DNA of 47,409 nt from Gallionella sp. UBA6045 (GTDB taxonomy: Bacteria; Pseudomonadota; Gammaproteobacteria; Burkholderiales; Gallionellaceae), in NCBI GenBank assembly GCA_002429165.1, contig DIYV01000125.1, positions 1 through 47,409 on the forward strand, read 5' to 3'. The position numbers were made by a program, and so were the translations under genes. Every line of letters starts with the position of its first letter. The stretch's first letter is position 1. Positions 15,866 to 24,793 of the stretch are shown in pieces. The notes beneath the pieces were generated by a model that was given only the letters and a program-made list of their open reading frames with translations, did no database searches and was not told the origin of the DNA.

Positions 15866-16750
15866 ATGAGTATCTGTGCGGTCGTTGTGTCCTATCACCC
15901 CGCTGCGGAGCTGATAGAGAATGTGGCCGCGTTGCTTGAGCAGGTTGATGTAGTGGTCATCGTGGACAATGGGTCTGGCGCGGATGCCAAAGCGTTGCTG
16001 GATAGACTGGGTGGCTACCCCAACGTGAATGTCATTTATAACCGGGAAAATCTGGGCATAGCAGCTGCGTTGAACATCGGGGTAAGGCATGCCAAAGCAG
16101 CCGGATACACATGGGTGGCGGCATTTGACCAGGATAGCAAAGTGACGCCGGGCATGATCAAGACGATGCTGCAGGCATATGACACGTATCCGGAAAAGGA
16201 AAAAGTCGCCAGTCTGTCTCCACGCTATCAGAACCAATCAACCGGGCAGAGCGCCACGAGCAGGGCAACATATTCTGATAGCGACCATTTGCCCTATGCA
16301 GAGGTGCTGGTGGTGATGACCTCAGGCAATCTGCTCAAGCTGAGCGTTTTTGATGCGGTGGGATATTTCAATGAGGCGCTCTTCATTGATCACGTCGATA
16401 CTGAATTCTGTCTGCGCTGTGCTGCCAAAGGATACAGGATACTTGAAGTGCATGACGCGATCTTGCTGCACTGCATCGGCTTCCCGGCTCAGCACAGAAT
16501 ATTCGGGAAGCTAAAGACAACCACGAATCACAGCAGCTTGAGGCGCTATTACATTGCACGAAACTCGATTTATGTTTATAAGAAATTTGCGTTAACCTAC
16601 CCTGCATGGGTGGCACGCGATGCCGTTAAACTTGTAAAGCTGATTATCATGCTGATTATGTTTGAAACAGATCGAAGGAATAAGCTGGCAGCTATCTTTA
16701 GAGGGATCTTTCATGGCATGTCGGGCAGGATTGGCAAATATAGTGAGTAG
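15866..16750 (+). CDS. GT2-family glycosyltransferase, rhamnosyltransferase-like
   Basis: This 294-residue protein has ICAVVVSYHPAAELIENVAAL, VVIVDNGSGADAKALL, NLGIAAALNIGVRHA and WVAAFDQDSKVTPGM, which together are the pattern of dTDP-rhamnosyltransferases of the RfbF/WbbL type. The LFIDHVDTEFCLRCAAKGY block matches too. A donor made by RfbABCD is encoded at both ends of the locus, so rhamnose transfer is the best guess. GGGGGAC lies about ten bases before ATG 15866. Confidence 0.85.
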   Translation: MSICAVVVSYHPAAELIENVAALLEQVDVVVIVDNGSGADAKALLDRLGGYPNVNVIYNRENLGIAAALNIGVRHAKAAGYTWVAAFDQDSKVTPGMIKTMLQAYDTYPEKEKVASLSPRYQNQSTGQSATSRATYSDSDHLPYAEVLVVMTSGNLLKLSVFDAVGYFNEALFIDHVDTEFCLRCAAKGYRILEVHDAILLHCIGFPAQHRIFGKLKTTTNHSSLRRYYIARNSIYVYKKFALTYPAWVARDAVKLVKLIIMLIMFETDRRNKLAAIFRGIFHGMSGRIGKYSE

Positions 16751-16840
16751 TGTCGAGATTCAGAATGTCTGCCGGCCATTCATATGGCTACTTGACGACT
16801 TGACCTTGCTGCTAATTTCAAGCAAGGAAAAACAATCTGA

Positions 16841-17989
16841 ATGAAAAGATACGCGATATTTTTCCCGCAATTCAACGAGATCGAGGTTAACGATCTGGCG
16901 TGGGGCTATGGCTTTACCGACTGGTCATTGGTGTCTGTCGCAAACGCTTTTGATTATTGGCAACGACGTGCACCGGCCATCGGGTTCTATAACTTGGCTG
17001 ATGAGCAGGTTGTCGAGAAGCAGTTTGCAACGGCAGCCAAGGCTGGAGTGGAAGGATTCGGGATCTATCACTATTGGTTCGAGGATGAATCTGAGCTGGG
17101 CGCTGTCGAGCATTATTTGGAACATGCCAGCTTGCCGAAAAATTTCGATTATTTCTATATCTGGGCCAATGAGAGCTGGTCCAAGCGCTGGGCCGGGAAA
17201 GACACGGATATTTTGAAGACTGTTTCAACAGAGCCCAGCCATGAAGAGATCCGCCGGCATGTAAATTACCTGAAGCCCCACTTGGAATCCGCTTCTTACA
17301 CCCATGTTTCAGGCAGGCCATTGTTTGTGATCTACAGGCCGGAATTCTTCAAGGACCCGGTGGGTACGCTGGCGGCTTACAGGAAGGCGTTTGAAAGTGC
17401 CGGGCTGAATCCGATGGTCGGCTATTGCATGAAAAGCCTGTCGGACATGGAATATTCAAGGCACTTTGATTTCTGTTATCTGTTCGAGCCGAGGATGTTC
17501 TTCAACTTTGGTGGATTGCGCAAGAACAGATTTGTACAAACTGCCTACAAGAAGATCATTCATGCTGTTTCCTACTCCACAGCAGAAAAATGGTCGAGCA
17601 TGTTAAGCAAGCTGCTGAACCGAGGTTCGAAGACTTATACATTCAAGAGTTTTCTCGATTACTTTGTCTCGAGCGATCGCGATCAAATGGTCGGCCGATT
17701 GAATTGCCCTGTTCAAAATGTGCTGACTTGTGGGTGGAACAACGCGCCCCGATATCGCCAGCACTTTACCGAGCTGGAAGTTCCCGACTATAAGCAATTC
17801 TCGGTGATGTTGGACGCATCCTTGAACAACCCGAAATATTCCCAGGAAATACCTTTGCTATGCAATGCTTGGAATGAATGGTCGGAAGGCGCTGCGATCG
17901 AACCGTGTCATTACCTGGGGGATGTCATGCTCAAAACATACGTGAATGTCGCAGCTACAGTCAAACCAGGTAAAGATGATGGCAAATAA
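16841..17989 (+). CDS. WbsX-type GH99-like glycan-locus protein
   Basis: This 382-residue protein has IFFPQFNEIEVNDLAWGYGFTDW at the N-terminus, GFGIYHYWFEDE, FYIWANESWSKRW and a C-terminal LLCNAWNEWSEGAAIEPCHYLG. These are the hallmarks of WbsX-like proteins related to glycoside hydrolase family 99, which are common in O-antigen clusters. Their reaction is not settled: both hydrolase and glycosyltransferase roles have been proposed. The C-terminal coding end overlaps the next gene by 14 bases. It has no signal peptide, so it acts in the cytoplasm. Confidence 0.85.
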   Translation: MKRYAIFFPQFNEIEVNDLAWGYGFTDWSLVSVANAFDYWQRRAPAIGFYNLADEQVVEKQFATAAKAGVEGFGIYHYWFEDESELGAVEHYLEHASLPKNFDYFYIWANESWSKRWAGKDTDILKTVSTEPSHEEIRRHVNYLKPHLESASYTHVSGRPLFVIYRPEFFKDPVGTLAAYRKAFESAGLNPMVGYCMKSLSDMEYSRHFDFCYLFEPRMFFNFGGLRKNRFVQTAYKKIIHAVSYSTAEKWSSMLSKLLNRGSKTYTFKSFLDYFVSSDRDQMVGRLNCPVQNVLTCGWNNAPRYRQHFTELEVPDYKQFSVMLDASLNNPKYSQEIPLLCNAWNEWSEGAAIEPCHYLGDVMLKTYVNVAATVKPGKDDGK

Positions 17990-18572
17990 CCAAACCAGTT
18001 TCGAAGACTACTTCGCTCATTTGCATAAAATCAGCCGACTAGGACATTTCTACAAGCGATATATTTCATCCACAGTTTTGTATTCTTGCGCGCGACGTTT
18101 TGGAAATCGCATTATTGAAATCGGCTCGGGTACCGGCAGCGGTGTTCTGGGTTCATTCCCAAAAAAGGTGCAGGGCCTGGAAATAAATCCCGTTGCGGTT
18201 GATTACTGCAAGGCAGCCGGATTGAACGTGCAGTTGGTCAAGGATGACGAAAACTTCCCGGTGGCTGATGCCGCATATGACGCATGTGTTTTAGACAATG
18301 TGCTTGAACATATCGAGGATCCTCGCAAGACATTGGATGAATGCTATCGAATCACGAGCATAGAAGGCGGGCTTGTCATCGCGGTGCCCGGCATACTCGG
18401 CTATGCGTCGGATGACGACCATAAGCAATTCTATGATGCAGAGGCGCTCCGTCACTTGGACGAGAGGTGGTCGTTGCAAAACCTTTTCTCGATCCCGTTT
18501 CTGTTCAAAAGTCAGGCGCTGTCGAAATCTGTCAGGCAATATTGCTTGGTCGCAATCTACAGGAAGAATTAG
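17976..18572 (+). CDS. Class I SAM-dependent methyltransferase
   Basis: This 198-residue protein has motif I IIEIGSGTGSGVLGSF, GLEINPVAVDYC, and YDACVLDNVLEHIEDPRKTL as the motif IV region. It resembles type 11/12 methyltransferases common in O-antigen clusters. ATG 17976 or 17979 follows CAGGTAAAG and overlaps the WbsX-like gene. The upstream in-frame GTG at 17946 would make an unlikely long overlap. It may act on the same residue as the WbsX protein. It is a further candidate for the cap recognised by the Wzt C-terminal domain. Confidence 0.78.
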   Translation: MMANNQTSFEDYFAHLHKISRLGHFYKRYISSTVLYSCARRFGNRIIEIGSGTGSGVLGSFPKKVQGLEINPVAVDYCKAAGLNVQLVKDDENFPVADAAYDACVLDNVLEHIEDPRKTLDECYRITSIEGGLVIAVPGILGYASDDDHKQFYDAEALRHLDERWSLQNLFSIPFLFKSQALSKSVRQYCLVAIYRKN

Positions 18573-18638
18573 TATTCTAAGCATGTAGCGTCCGCGTGAA
18601 ATTAAGGCCTGAAATCCAGAAAGATTAGGTAAAGCCCC

Positions 18639-19418
18639 TTGTCGACAACATTACCCACGATATCCGTTTCGATTGTTAGCCACGTGCAAGCACGGTTGCT
18701 GGGCGCGTTGCTTTCAGATCTGGAAAAATACTGCAAGAATTATCCAATGGAAGTGTTGCTTACGCTGAATCTGCCCGAGGTACTTCCATTCAATGCGGAA
18801 GGTTTCAGCTTTCCGGTCTTTGTTCGGGTGAATGCAGCACCCAAGGGCTTTTCCGCAAATCATAACCAGGCTTTCGCGAGATCGTCGGGGCAACTCTTCT
18901 GCGTGATGAATCCGGATATCAGGTTAGATAGTGAAGTCTTTTCAGCATTGCACGCCTGTCTGCAAAATCTGGCTGTTGGTATTGCGGCACCTTTGGTGAT
19001 GAACGAGCAAGGCACGATGGAAGATAGTGCGCGGCATTTCCCCACACCGCTCAAGATATTTTGCAAGGCGCTAGGCGGATGCTGGGGCAGCGATTATGCG
19101 GTGGAAGGCAAGACGGTCTTTCCGGATTGGGTGGCCGGCATGTGCATGTTGTTTCGCCGCGAGGTATTCGAAAAGCTCGGTGGATTCGATGAGCGCTACT
19201 TTCTTTACTATGAGGATGTGGATATGTGCGTCAGGCTGAGATTGCAGGGTTATCAAGTGGCGCTGTGCCCGGACGCCAGTGTGGTCCATTACGCCCACCG
19301 CAGCAGCCATCGTAATTTAAAGTATATGAGATGGCATCTGACCAGCATGTTGCGTTTTTTCTTGTCTGGGCCATTCTTGAAAATAAGCTGGCAGCGATGC
19401 ACAAAGCGGTCTCCTTGA
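18639..19418 (+). CDS. GT2-family glycosyltransferase, rhamnosyltransferase-like
   Basis: This 259-residue protein has ISVSIVSHVQARLLGALLSD at the start, GFSANHNQAFARSSG, FCVMNPDIRLD (donor-site acidic motif) and WVAGMCMLFRREVFEKLGGFDERYFLYYEDVDMC, all strongly typical of WbbL-like rhamnosyltransferases. The only plausible start is TTG 18639, just after an AAAGCCCC stretch with no good ribosome binding site, so low expression is possible. It is closely followed by an SDR gene. Confidence 0.85.
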   Translation: MSTTLPTISVSIVSHVQARLLGALLSDLEKYCKNYPMEVLLTLNLPEVLPFNAEGFSFPVFVRVNAAPKGFSANHNQAFARSSGQLFCVMNPDIRLDSEVFSALHACLQNLAVGIAAPLVMNEQGTMEDSARHFPTPLKIFCKALGGCWGSDYAVEGKTVFPDWVAGMCMLFRREVFEKLGGFDERYFLYYEDVDMCVRLRLQGYQVALCPDASVVHYAHRSSHRNLKYMRWHLTSMLRFFLSGPFLKISWQRCTKRSP

Positions 19419-19431
19419 CTATGGATAAACT

Positions 19432-20391
19432 ATGAGATTCCTGATTACCGGAGCGAATGGTTTTGTCGGTCGGCCGCTGTGCAAAGAATTGTTTAATCGG
19501 GGCTGTCAGGTCAGGGCAGCCATGCGCTCGCATGGCCAATTATCCGCGCCCGGAGAAACGGTAACGGTCGGCGCTATCGATGGGGAAACAGACTGGTCGT
19601 CCGCACTGAGCGGTGTGGATGCAGTGATACATCTCGCCGCGCGGGTGCATGTGATGAAAGACAGGGCCGCCGATCCGCTGGCGGAATTCCTCAAGGTCAA
19701 TTTGTACGGAACATCCAATCTGGCGCAGCAGGCGGCAAGCGCGGGGGTAAAGCGCTTTGTCTACGTCAGTTCGGTCAAGGTGAACGGTGAGCAGACCACG
19801 GCGAACCGTCCCTTTACCGAATCGGACGAACCCGACCCGCAGAATCCTTACGCAGCCTCGAAATGGCGGGCCGAACAGGACTTGCAGCGCATTGCCAGGG
19901 AAACCGGGCTCGAGGTGGTGATTGTGCGTCCGCCGCTGGTTTATGGTCCGGGAGTGAAGGGAAATTTCATCAGGCTGCTGGCTGCGATCGACCGCGGGAT
20001 CCCGTTGCCGGTGGCGGGTGCGAACAATATGCGCAGCCTGGTGTATGCGGGCAACCTGGTGGACGCCTTGATCGCGTGTGCGACCCATCCCGCCGCCGCT
20101 GGGCAGACCTATCTGGTCAGCGACGGCGACGATGTTTCCACCGCGATGCTGGTGGATATGATCGCCAGGTCATTGGGCCGAAACAACCGTGCATTTAATT
20201 TTCCACATGCTATTTTGCGTGCTGTTGCAACCGTATTGGGGCACGCAGAGCAGGTTGATAGATTTTTCGGTTCGTTGCGCGTCAATGATGAAAAGCTGCG
20301 CAGGGACTTGGCCTGGTCTCCGCCGTATACGCTGGAGCAGGGGCTGCATGCTACGTCTGAATGGTATCGTGCCCGCAGAAATATATCCTGA
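19432..20391 (+). CDS. NAD-dependent 4-keto-sugar reductase/epimerase (WbpV-like SDR)
   Basis: This 319-residue extended SDR has FLITGANGFVGRPLC at the N-terminus, YVSSVKVNGE and the catalytic YAASKWRAEQ (YxxxK). It looks like the WbpV/UDP-QuiNAc-forming reductases of O-antigen loci. In those loci a WecA/WbpL-type initiating transferase normally follows, but none is found here. The gene is GC-rich like rfbBD downstream and unlike the AT-rich block before it, so it probably belongs to the resident backbone. Function in detail is inferred. Confidence 0.75.
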   Translation: MRFLITGANGFVGRPLCKELFNRGCQVRAAMRSHGQLSAPGETVTVGAIDGETDWSSALSGVDAVIHLAARVHVMKDRAADPLAEFLKVNLYGTSNLAQQAASAGVKRFVYVSSVKVNGEQTTANRPFTESDEPDPQNPYAASKWRAEQDLQRIARETGLEVVIVRPPLVYGPGVKGNFIRLLAAIDRGIPLPVAGANNMRSLVYAGNLVDALIACATHPAAAGQTYLVSDGDDVSTAMLVDMIARSLGRNNRAFNFPHAILRAVATVLGHAEQVDRFFGSLRVNDEKLRRDLAWSPPYTLEQGLHATSEWYRARRNIS

Positions 20392-20423
20392 ACGATTTGG
20401 GGCCGGATCGGGGCAACGACATC

Positions 20424-20452
20424 TGGGTCTGGCCGGACGTATCGAATATAAT
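20424..20452 (+). promoter_or_regulatory. Candidate promoter of rfbBD
   Basis: TATAAT at 20447-20452 is a perfect -10 hexamer. The 17-base-spaced upstream hexamer TGGGTC (20424-20429) is a poor -35. It would give a leader of about 40 bases before ATG 20501, containing a small GCCCC/GGGGT hairpin at 20474-20490. Confidence 0.4.
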
Positions 20453-20500
20453 CACGACTTGTTTCAAACATGACGCCCCTCATCCGGGGTGCTGAACAAC

Positions 20501-21568
20501 ATGATATTAGTGACTGGCGGAGCAGGTTTCATCGGGTCGAACTTTGTGCTGGATTGGCTGGCGCAGAGCGATGAGCCCGTGATCAATCTGGACAAGCTGA
20601 CCTACGCGGGGAATCTGGAAAATCTTGCCGCGCTCAAGGATGACCCGCGCCACATTTTCGTGCGCGGCGATATCGGCGATGCGTCTGCGCTGGGCGAGCT
20701 GCTGGCCGAACACCGCCCGCGCGCGGTGGTCAATTTTGCTGCGGAAAGCCATGTGGACCGTTCCATCCACGGCCCCGAGGATTTCATCCAGACCAATATC
20801 GTCGGCACCTTTCATCTGCTTGAAGCGGTACGCGCCTACTGGTCGGGGCTGGCCGCCGAACAAAAAAACAGTTTCCGCTTTTTGCATGTCTCCACCGACG
20901 AAGTGTATGGCTCGCTGGCGAAGGATGAGCCGGCGTTCAGCGAGACCCACCGCTACGAACCGAACAGTCCCTACTCCGCCAGCAAGGCCGCCAGCGACCA
21001 TCTGGTGCGCGCCTACCACCACACCTACGGCCTGCCGGTGCTGACCACCAACTGTTCCAACAACTACGGCCCGTTCCATTTTCCGGAGAAACTCATTCCG
21101 CTGATGATCGTCAACGCGCTCGCCGGCAAGCCGCTGCCGGTTTACGGCGACGGCCAGCAGATCCGCGACTGGCTGTACGTGAAGGACCATTGCAGCGCGA
21201 TACGTTGTGTGCTGGCAAAGGGCAGGCTGGGCGAGGTGTACAACGTGGGCGGCTGGAACGAAAAGGCCAACCTCGACATCGTGCATACCGTTTGCGCGCT
21301 GCTCGACGAACTGCGTGCACGGGCCGACGGCAAGTCCTACCGCGAACAGATCGCCTTTGTCACCGACCGGCCCGGCCACGACCGGCGCTATGCGATCGAC
21401 GCGCGCAAGATCGAGCGCGAGCTGGGCTGGAAGCCCGCCGAAACGTTCGAGACCGGCATACGCAAGACCGTGCAGTGGTATCTGGGCAATCAGGACTGGG
21501 TGAACAGCGTCCAGTCGGGTTCCTACCAACAGTGGATCGAAAAGAACTACGTGGGGTTGGCCGGATGA
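20501..21568 (+). CDS. rfbB: dTDP-glucose 4,6-dehydratase
   Basis: RmlB makes dTDP-4-keto-6-deoxyglucose from dTDP-glucose with bound NAD. The 355-residue protein starts [15 protein letters not shown] and has VSTDEVYG and the catalytic [12 protein letters not shown] (YxxxK). The C-terminal WYLGNQDWV is typical. ATG 20501 gives the standard N-terminus; an in-frame GTG at 20489 is possible but adds four untypical residues. The gene ends ATGA into rfbD. It lies at the far end of the locus from rfbA and rfbC. Confidence 0.96.
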   Translation: MILVTGGAGFIGSNFVLDWLAQSDEPVINLDKLTYAGNLENLAALKDDPRHIFVRGDIGDASALGELLAEHRPRAVVNFAAESHVDRSIHGPEDFIQTNIVGTFHLLEAVRAYWSGLAAEQKNSFRFLHVSTDEVYGSLAKDEPAFSETHRYEPNSPYSASKAASDHLVRAYHHTYGLPVLTTNCSNNYGPFHFPEKLIPLMIVNALAGKPLPVYGDGQQIRDWLYVKDHCSAIRCVLAKGRLGEVYNVGGWNEKANLDIVHTVCALLDELRARADGKSYREQIAFVTDRPGHDRRYAIDARKIERELGWKPAETFETGIRKTVQWYLGNQDWVNSVQSGSYQQWIEKNYVGLAG

Positions 21569-22464
21569 AGATACTGCTGCTCGGCAAAAATGGCCAGGTC
21601 GGCTGGGAACTGCAGCGCAGCCTTGCGCCGCTGGGCGAGTTGATCGCGCTGGATTCGGGCAGCAGGGAAATGTGCGGCGATTTCACCAATCCGGCAGAAC
21701 TCGCGCGGACGGTACGGGCTGTTGCGCCGGATGTGATCGTCAATGCAGCCGCGCATACCGTAGTGGACAAGGCCGAGAGCGAGCCCGAGCTGGCCCGCAC
21801 CATCAATGCGCTTGCTCCCGGCGTGCTGGCACAGGAGGCCATGCGCACCAACGCATGGCTGATCCATTATTCCACCGATTATGTGTTCGACGGCAGCGGC
21901 GACAAACCTTGGCTGGAAACCGATGCGACTGCGCCGCTGAATGTGTATGGCGCGACCAAACTGGAAGGCGAACAGCTGATACAACAATCCGGATGCCGTC
22001 ACCTGATCCTGCGCACCAGCTGGGTATACGGCGCGCGCGGCGGCAATTTCATCAGGACCATGTTGCGGCTGGCCCAGGAACGCGACAGCCTCAATATCAT
22101 CGATGACCAGATCGGCGCGCCCACCGGCGCGGACCTGCTGGCCGATGTCACCGCCCATGCGGTCAGGACCGCGCTGCAGCGGCCGGAAGTTTCCGGCCTG
22201 TACCATCTGGTTGCCGGAGGTGAAGTTTCCTGGCACGGTTATGCACGTTTCGTGATCGATTTTGCAGCACGTTCCGGCATCGACATCAAGGTCGCACAGG
22301 ATGCGATCAAGCCGGTACCCACCAGCGCTTTCCCCACGCCCGCCAAACGCCCGCACAATTCGCGGATGGATACGACAAAACTGAAAAAAACATTTGGTCT
22401 GTATCCGCCGTCCTGGCAGACCGGCGTGGAACGCATGTTGAGGGAAGTGCTGGAGAAGATGTAG
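21565..22464 (+). CDS. rfbD: dTDP-4-dehydrorhamnose reductase
   Basis: RmlD reduces dTDP-4-keto-L-rhamnose to dTDP-L-rhamnose. The 299-residue protein has [17 protein letters not shown] at the start, [10 protein letters not shown], the catalytic [10 protein letters not shown] (YxxxK) and LRTSWVYG. The ATG overlaps the rfbB stop. The stop codon TAG (22462-22464) lies inside a REP-like palindrome at 22,460-22,488. The gene faces ppx tail to tail, so it closes the polysaccharide locus. Confidence 0.96.
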   Translation: MKILLLGKNGQVGWELQRSLAPLGELIALDSGSREMCGDFTNPAELARTVRAVAPDVIVNAAAHTVVDKAESEPELARTINALAPGVLAQEAMRTNAWLIHYSTDYVFDGSGDKPWLETDATAPLNVYGATKLEGEQLIQQSGCRHLILRTSWVYGARGGNFIRTMLRLAQERDSLNIIDDQIGAPTGADLLADVTAHAVRTALQRPEVSGLYHLVAGGEVSWHGYARFVIDFAARSGIDIKVAQDAIKPVPTSAFPTPAKRPHNSRMDTTKLKKTFGLYPPSWQTGVERMLREVLEKM

Positions 22465-22488
22465 GAGCGGGCCATGCCCGCTCCTACA
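22460..22488. repeat. Perfect REP-like palindrome at the rfbD stop
   Basis: TGTAGGAGCGGGC and GCCCGCTCCTACA are perfect 13-base arms around CAT. The rfbD stop codon lies within the left arm. There is no U tract, so it resembles REP elements more than a rho-independent terminator, although it may act as a barrier between the converging rfbD and ppx transcripts. The same arm word occurs at 1840-1851. A C/T tract with CTTGCATCTTG words follows, as at the other site. Confidence 0.75.
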
Positions 22489-22528
22489 GGTAGCTTGCAC
22501 CTTGTACCTTGCATCTTGAATCTTGATT

Positions 22529-24001
22529 CTATTCGGCGTCGATCTGCAAACTGACGCCCAGCGATTTCCACTGCTTCACTTCATCCTGCAACGCAGCTTC
22601 GGTCAGCGGGTTTTGTGCCAGCCATTCCGGGTTTATCGACATGTAGAATTTGGTGCCGCTGAAACGGGCGTGCAAAACGGGCAGAACGATGTCGCTGCGG
22701 TTGCGGTAAAACAGCACTGCAAGACGCAGGCTCATCGCGAGCACGCAATCTTCCTCGTTGTTTAGCATACCCTGCAATTTTTTCAGGTTGCCGCGATGCG
22801 CCAGTGCCAGCAAACTCAGCCGTGCCTGTTCCTTCTTGGAAAAACCGGGCATGTCGGCATTGGCGAGTATATAGGCGGTATGTTTGTGGTAGCCGCTGTG
22901 TGCCACCCTGATACCGATGCCATGCAGGCTGGCGACCCAGCCCAGGACATGCAGCGCCGATTCGCCCGCGTCACTGCCAAAGAATTGCTGCGCCAGCATG
23001 TTCGCCAGTTTGGTAACCCGCCCAACCTGGTTATTGTCGACGTTGTAACGGCGCATGAAGTTCTGTACCGTCACATCACGCATGTCATTGTTGTGGAAGC
23101 GCCCCCACAAGTCATACAGCACACCTTCGCGCAACGCGCTGAGCGCGGGTTGCATCGCGGTGATTTCCATTTCACGGAATGCCGCGTACATGATGGCGAA
23201 GCCGCCAGCCAGCGTGGCTGCGCGATCGGGGCGCAAACCCGGCAAATCAAGCTTGTTCACATCACCATCCCTGAGCAGGCGCGCACGGAGTTTCTCCAGT
23301 CCGTCGCGGGTGATGCCGCCTTGGCTGTAGCCGTTTGCTTCCAGTATTTCGGCGATAGACTTGGCCGTACCCGATGAACCCAGGGCATATTGCCACTGCC
23401 CCCGGTAGTCGGCGGCGATGGATTGCACTTCACTGCGTGCGGCAAGTTCGGCTTTTTCGAGTTTGCGTTCGGTGATTTTTCCATCCGGGAAAAAACGGGT
23501 GCTGTAGCTGACACAACCCATGTACAGGCTCTCCATCCTGAACGGAGTCAGGCCGTTGCCGACGATGAATTCGGTGGAACCGCCGCCGATATCCATCACC
23601 AGCAGATTGTCATCCGTCTTTGGCAGGCCATGCGCTACACCAAGATAGATCAGGCGCGCCTCTTCGCGTCCGGAGATTACCTCGATCGGGAAACCCAGCA
23701 CATGTTCGGCCTGCACAATAAAATCCGGTGCGTTCTTGGCTACTCTTAAGGCGTTGGTTCCTACCGCGCGCACCGCTACACTCGGCAGATCGCGCAGGCG
23801 TTCGCCAAATCGCCCCAGTGCGGCAAGGGCGCGTTGCTGCGCTTCGGCATCAAGAAATTTGTCGTCGGAAAGTCCTTCGGCCAGTCTCACCGGCTCGCGC
23901 AATCCATCCAGCATGTAAAGCTGGTCGCCTTCCGCTCGTGCGACCTGCAGCCGGAAACTGTTGGAGCCCAGGTCGACGGCGGCGAGGATGGACTGCTGCA
24001 C
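22529..24001 (-). CDS. ppx: Exopolyphosphatase / pppGpp phosphohydrolase
   Basis: This 490-residue Ppx/GppA protein degrades polyphosphate from the chain ends and may hydrolyse pppGpp. It has the ASKHA phosphate loops AAVDLGSNSFRLQVAR at the N-terminus and LLVMDIGGGSTEFIV in the middle, plus RAVGTNALRVAKNA and SGREEARLIYLGVAHG. The C-terminal half is an HD-like helical domain (LHVLGWVASLHGIGIRVAHSGYHKHTAYIL). It starts with GTG, sharing one base with the phoU stop (TAGTG), so phosphate regulator and polyphosphatase are co-expressed. Confidence 0.94.
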   Translation of the reverse strand: MQQSILAAVDLGSNSFRLQVARAEGDQLYMLDGLREPVRLAEGLSDDKFLDAEAQQRALAALGRFGERLRDLPSVAVRAVGTNALRVAKNAPDFIVQAEHVLGFPIEVISGREEARLIYLGVAHGLPKTDDNLLVMDIGGGSTEFIVGNGLTPFRMESLYMGCVSYSTRFFPDGKITERKLEKAELAARSEVQSIAADYRGQWQYALGSSGTAKSIAEILEANGYSQGGITRDGLEKLRARLLRDGDVNKLDLPGLRPDRAATLAGGFAIMYAAFREMEITAMQPALSALREGVLYDLWGRFHNNDMRDVTVQNFMRRYNVDNNQVGRVTKLANMLAQQFFGSDAGESALHVLGWVASLHGIGIRVAHSGYHKHTAYILANADMPGFSKKEQARLSLLALAHRGNLKKLQGMLNNEEDCVLAMSLRLAVLFYRNRSDIVLPVLHARFSGTKFYMSINPEWLAQNPLTEAALQDEVKQWKSLGVSLQIDAE

Positions 24002-24711
24002 TACAGTTCGATTTCGCGATCGATCTCGTCCACGTTGACGTGGCGAACATCACGCCCCTTGACCATGTAGATGACATACTCGGACATGTTTTTGGCGTGG
24101 TCGCCGATGCGTTCGATCGCCTTGGCCACGAACAATATCTCCAGGGAGGTGGAAATGGTGCGCGGATCTTCCATCATGAAGGTGATCAGGTAGCGCATGA
24201 TGGCGCGAAACTCTTCGTCCACCTGGTCGTCCTGCCGCACCACCTGGGCTGCCATCACCACATCAAGGCGCGCAAAGGCATCCAGCGATTTGCGCAACAT
24301 GTCCAGAGCAAGTTCCGCAGCGTGTTTTATTTCCTGATAACGCGGAAGCGCCAGCCCCTGCTTTTGCGACAACAGCTTGGCCATGCGCGCGATCTTTTCG
24401 GCCTCGTCGCCGATGCGTTCCAGATCGGTGATGGTCTTGATCACCGCCATCACCAGACGCAAATCGCCTGCAGCAGGCTGGCGGCGCGCAATCACCTGGC
24501 TGCACGCTTCGTCGATCTTGACTTCCATCGCGTTGACGCGATGGTCGTCGTTGATCACCCGCGTCATCAGCGCCACATCGCCGCTGACCAGCGACTCGAC
24601 GGCACTCTTGATCTGGCTCTCCACCAGTCCGCCCATCTGCAACACATGAGCGCGGATGGCTTCGAGCTCGGCATCGAACTGGCGGGAAATATGGTCACTG
24701 CTGCTCAACAT
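24001..24711 (-). CDS. phoU: Phosphate signalling protein PhoU
   Basis: This 236-residue all-helical PhoU has two PhoU domains with the metal-binding E/DxxxD repeats (TDLERIGDEAEKIARMAKLL and AKAIERIGDHAKNMSEYVIYM). PhoU restrains the PhoR/PhoB response and phosphate uptake. AAGGAA precedes ATG 24711. A good Pho-box candidate lies 49 bases upstream, so the gene may be PhoB-controlled with ppx. No pst genes are in the window. Confidence 0.95.
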   Translation of the reverse strand: MLSSSDHISRQFDAELEAIRAHVLQMGGLVESQIKSAVESLVSGDVALMTRVINDDHRVNAMEVKIDEACSQVIARRQPAAGDLRLVMAVIKTITDLERIGDEAEKIARMAKLLSQKQGLALPRYQEIKHAAELALDMLRKSLDAFARLDVVMAAQVVRQDDQVDEEFRAIMRYLITFMMEDPRTISTSLEILFVAKAIERIGDHAKNMSEYVIYMVKGRDVRHVNVDEIDREIEL

Positions 24712-24759
24712 GGTGTATTCCTTAAAAAAAGATGCAACTGAACAGTGTATACAGTAATT

Positions 24760-24777
24760 ATGAAGGGAAAATGACAG
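24760..24777 (-). promoter_or_regulatory. Candidate Pho box upstream of phoU-ppx
   Basis: On the minus strand the sequence reads CTGTCAT-TTTC-CCTTCAT: two seven-base half-sites separated by four bases, the first a perfect match to the PhoB consensus CTGTCAT and the second 5 of 7. A TATACA -10-like hexamer follows eight bases downstream, the usual arrangement in which the Pho box replaces the -35. It overlaps no gene. Confidence 0.6.
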
Positions 24778-24793
24778 CTGCCAAACTGTTCTT

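Noticed and set aside
20507..21529. Minus-strand frame of 340 codons opposite rfbB
   Set aside because: It is the shadow of rfbB, with no family signature or ribosome binding site.
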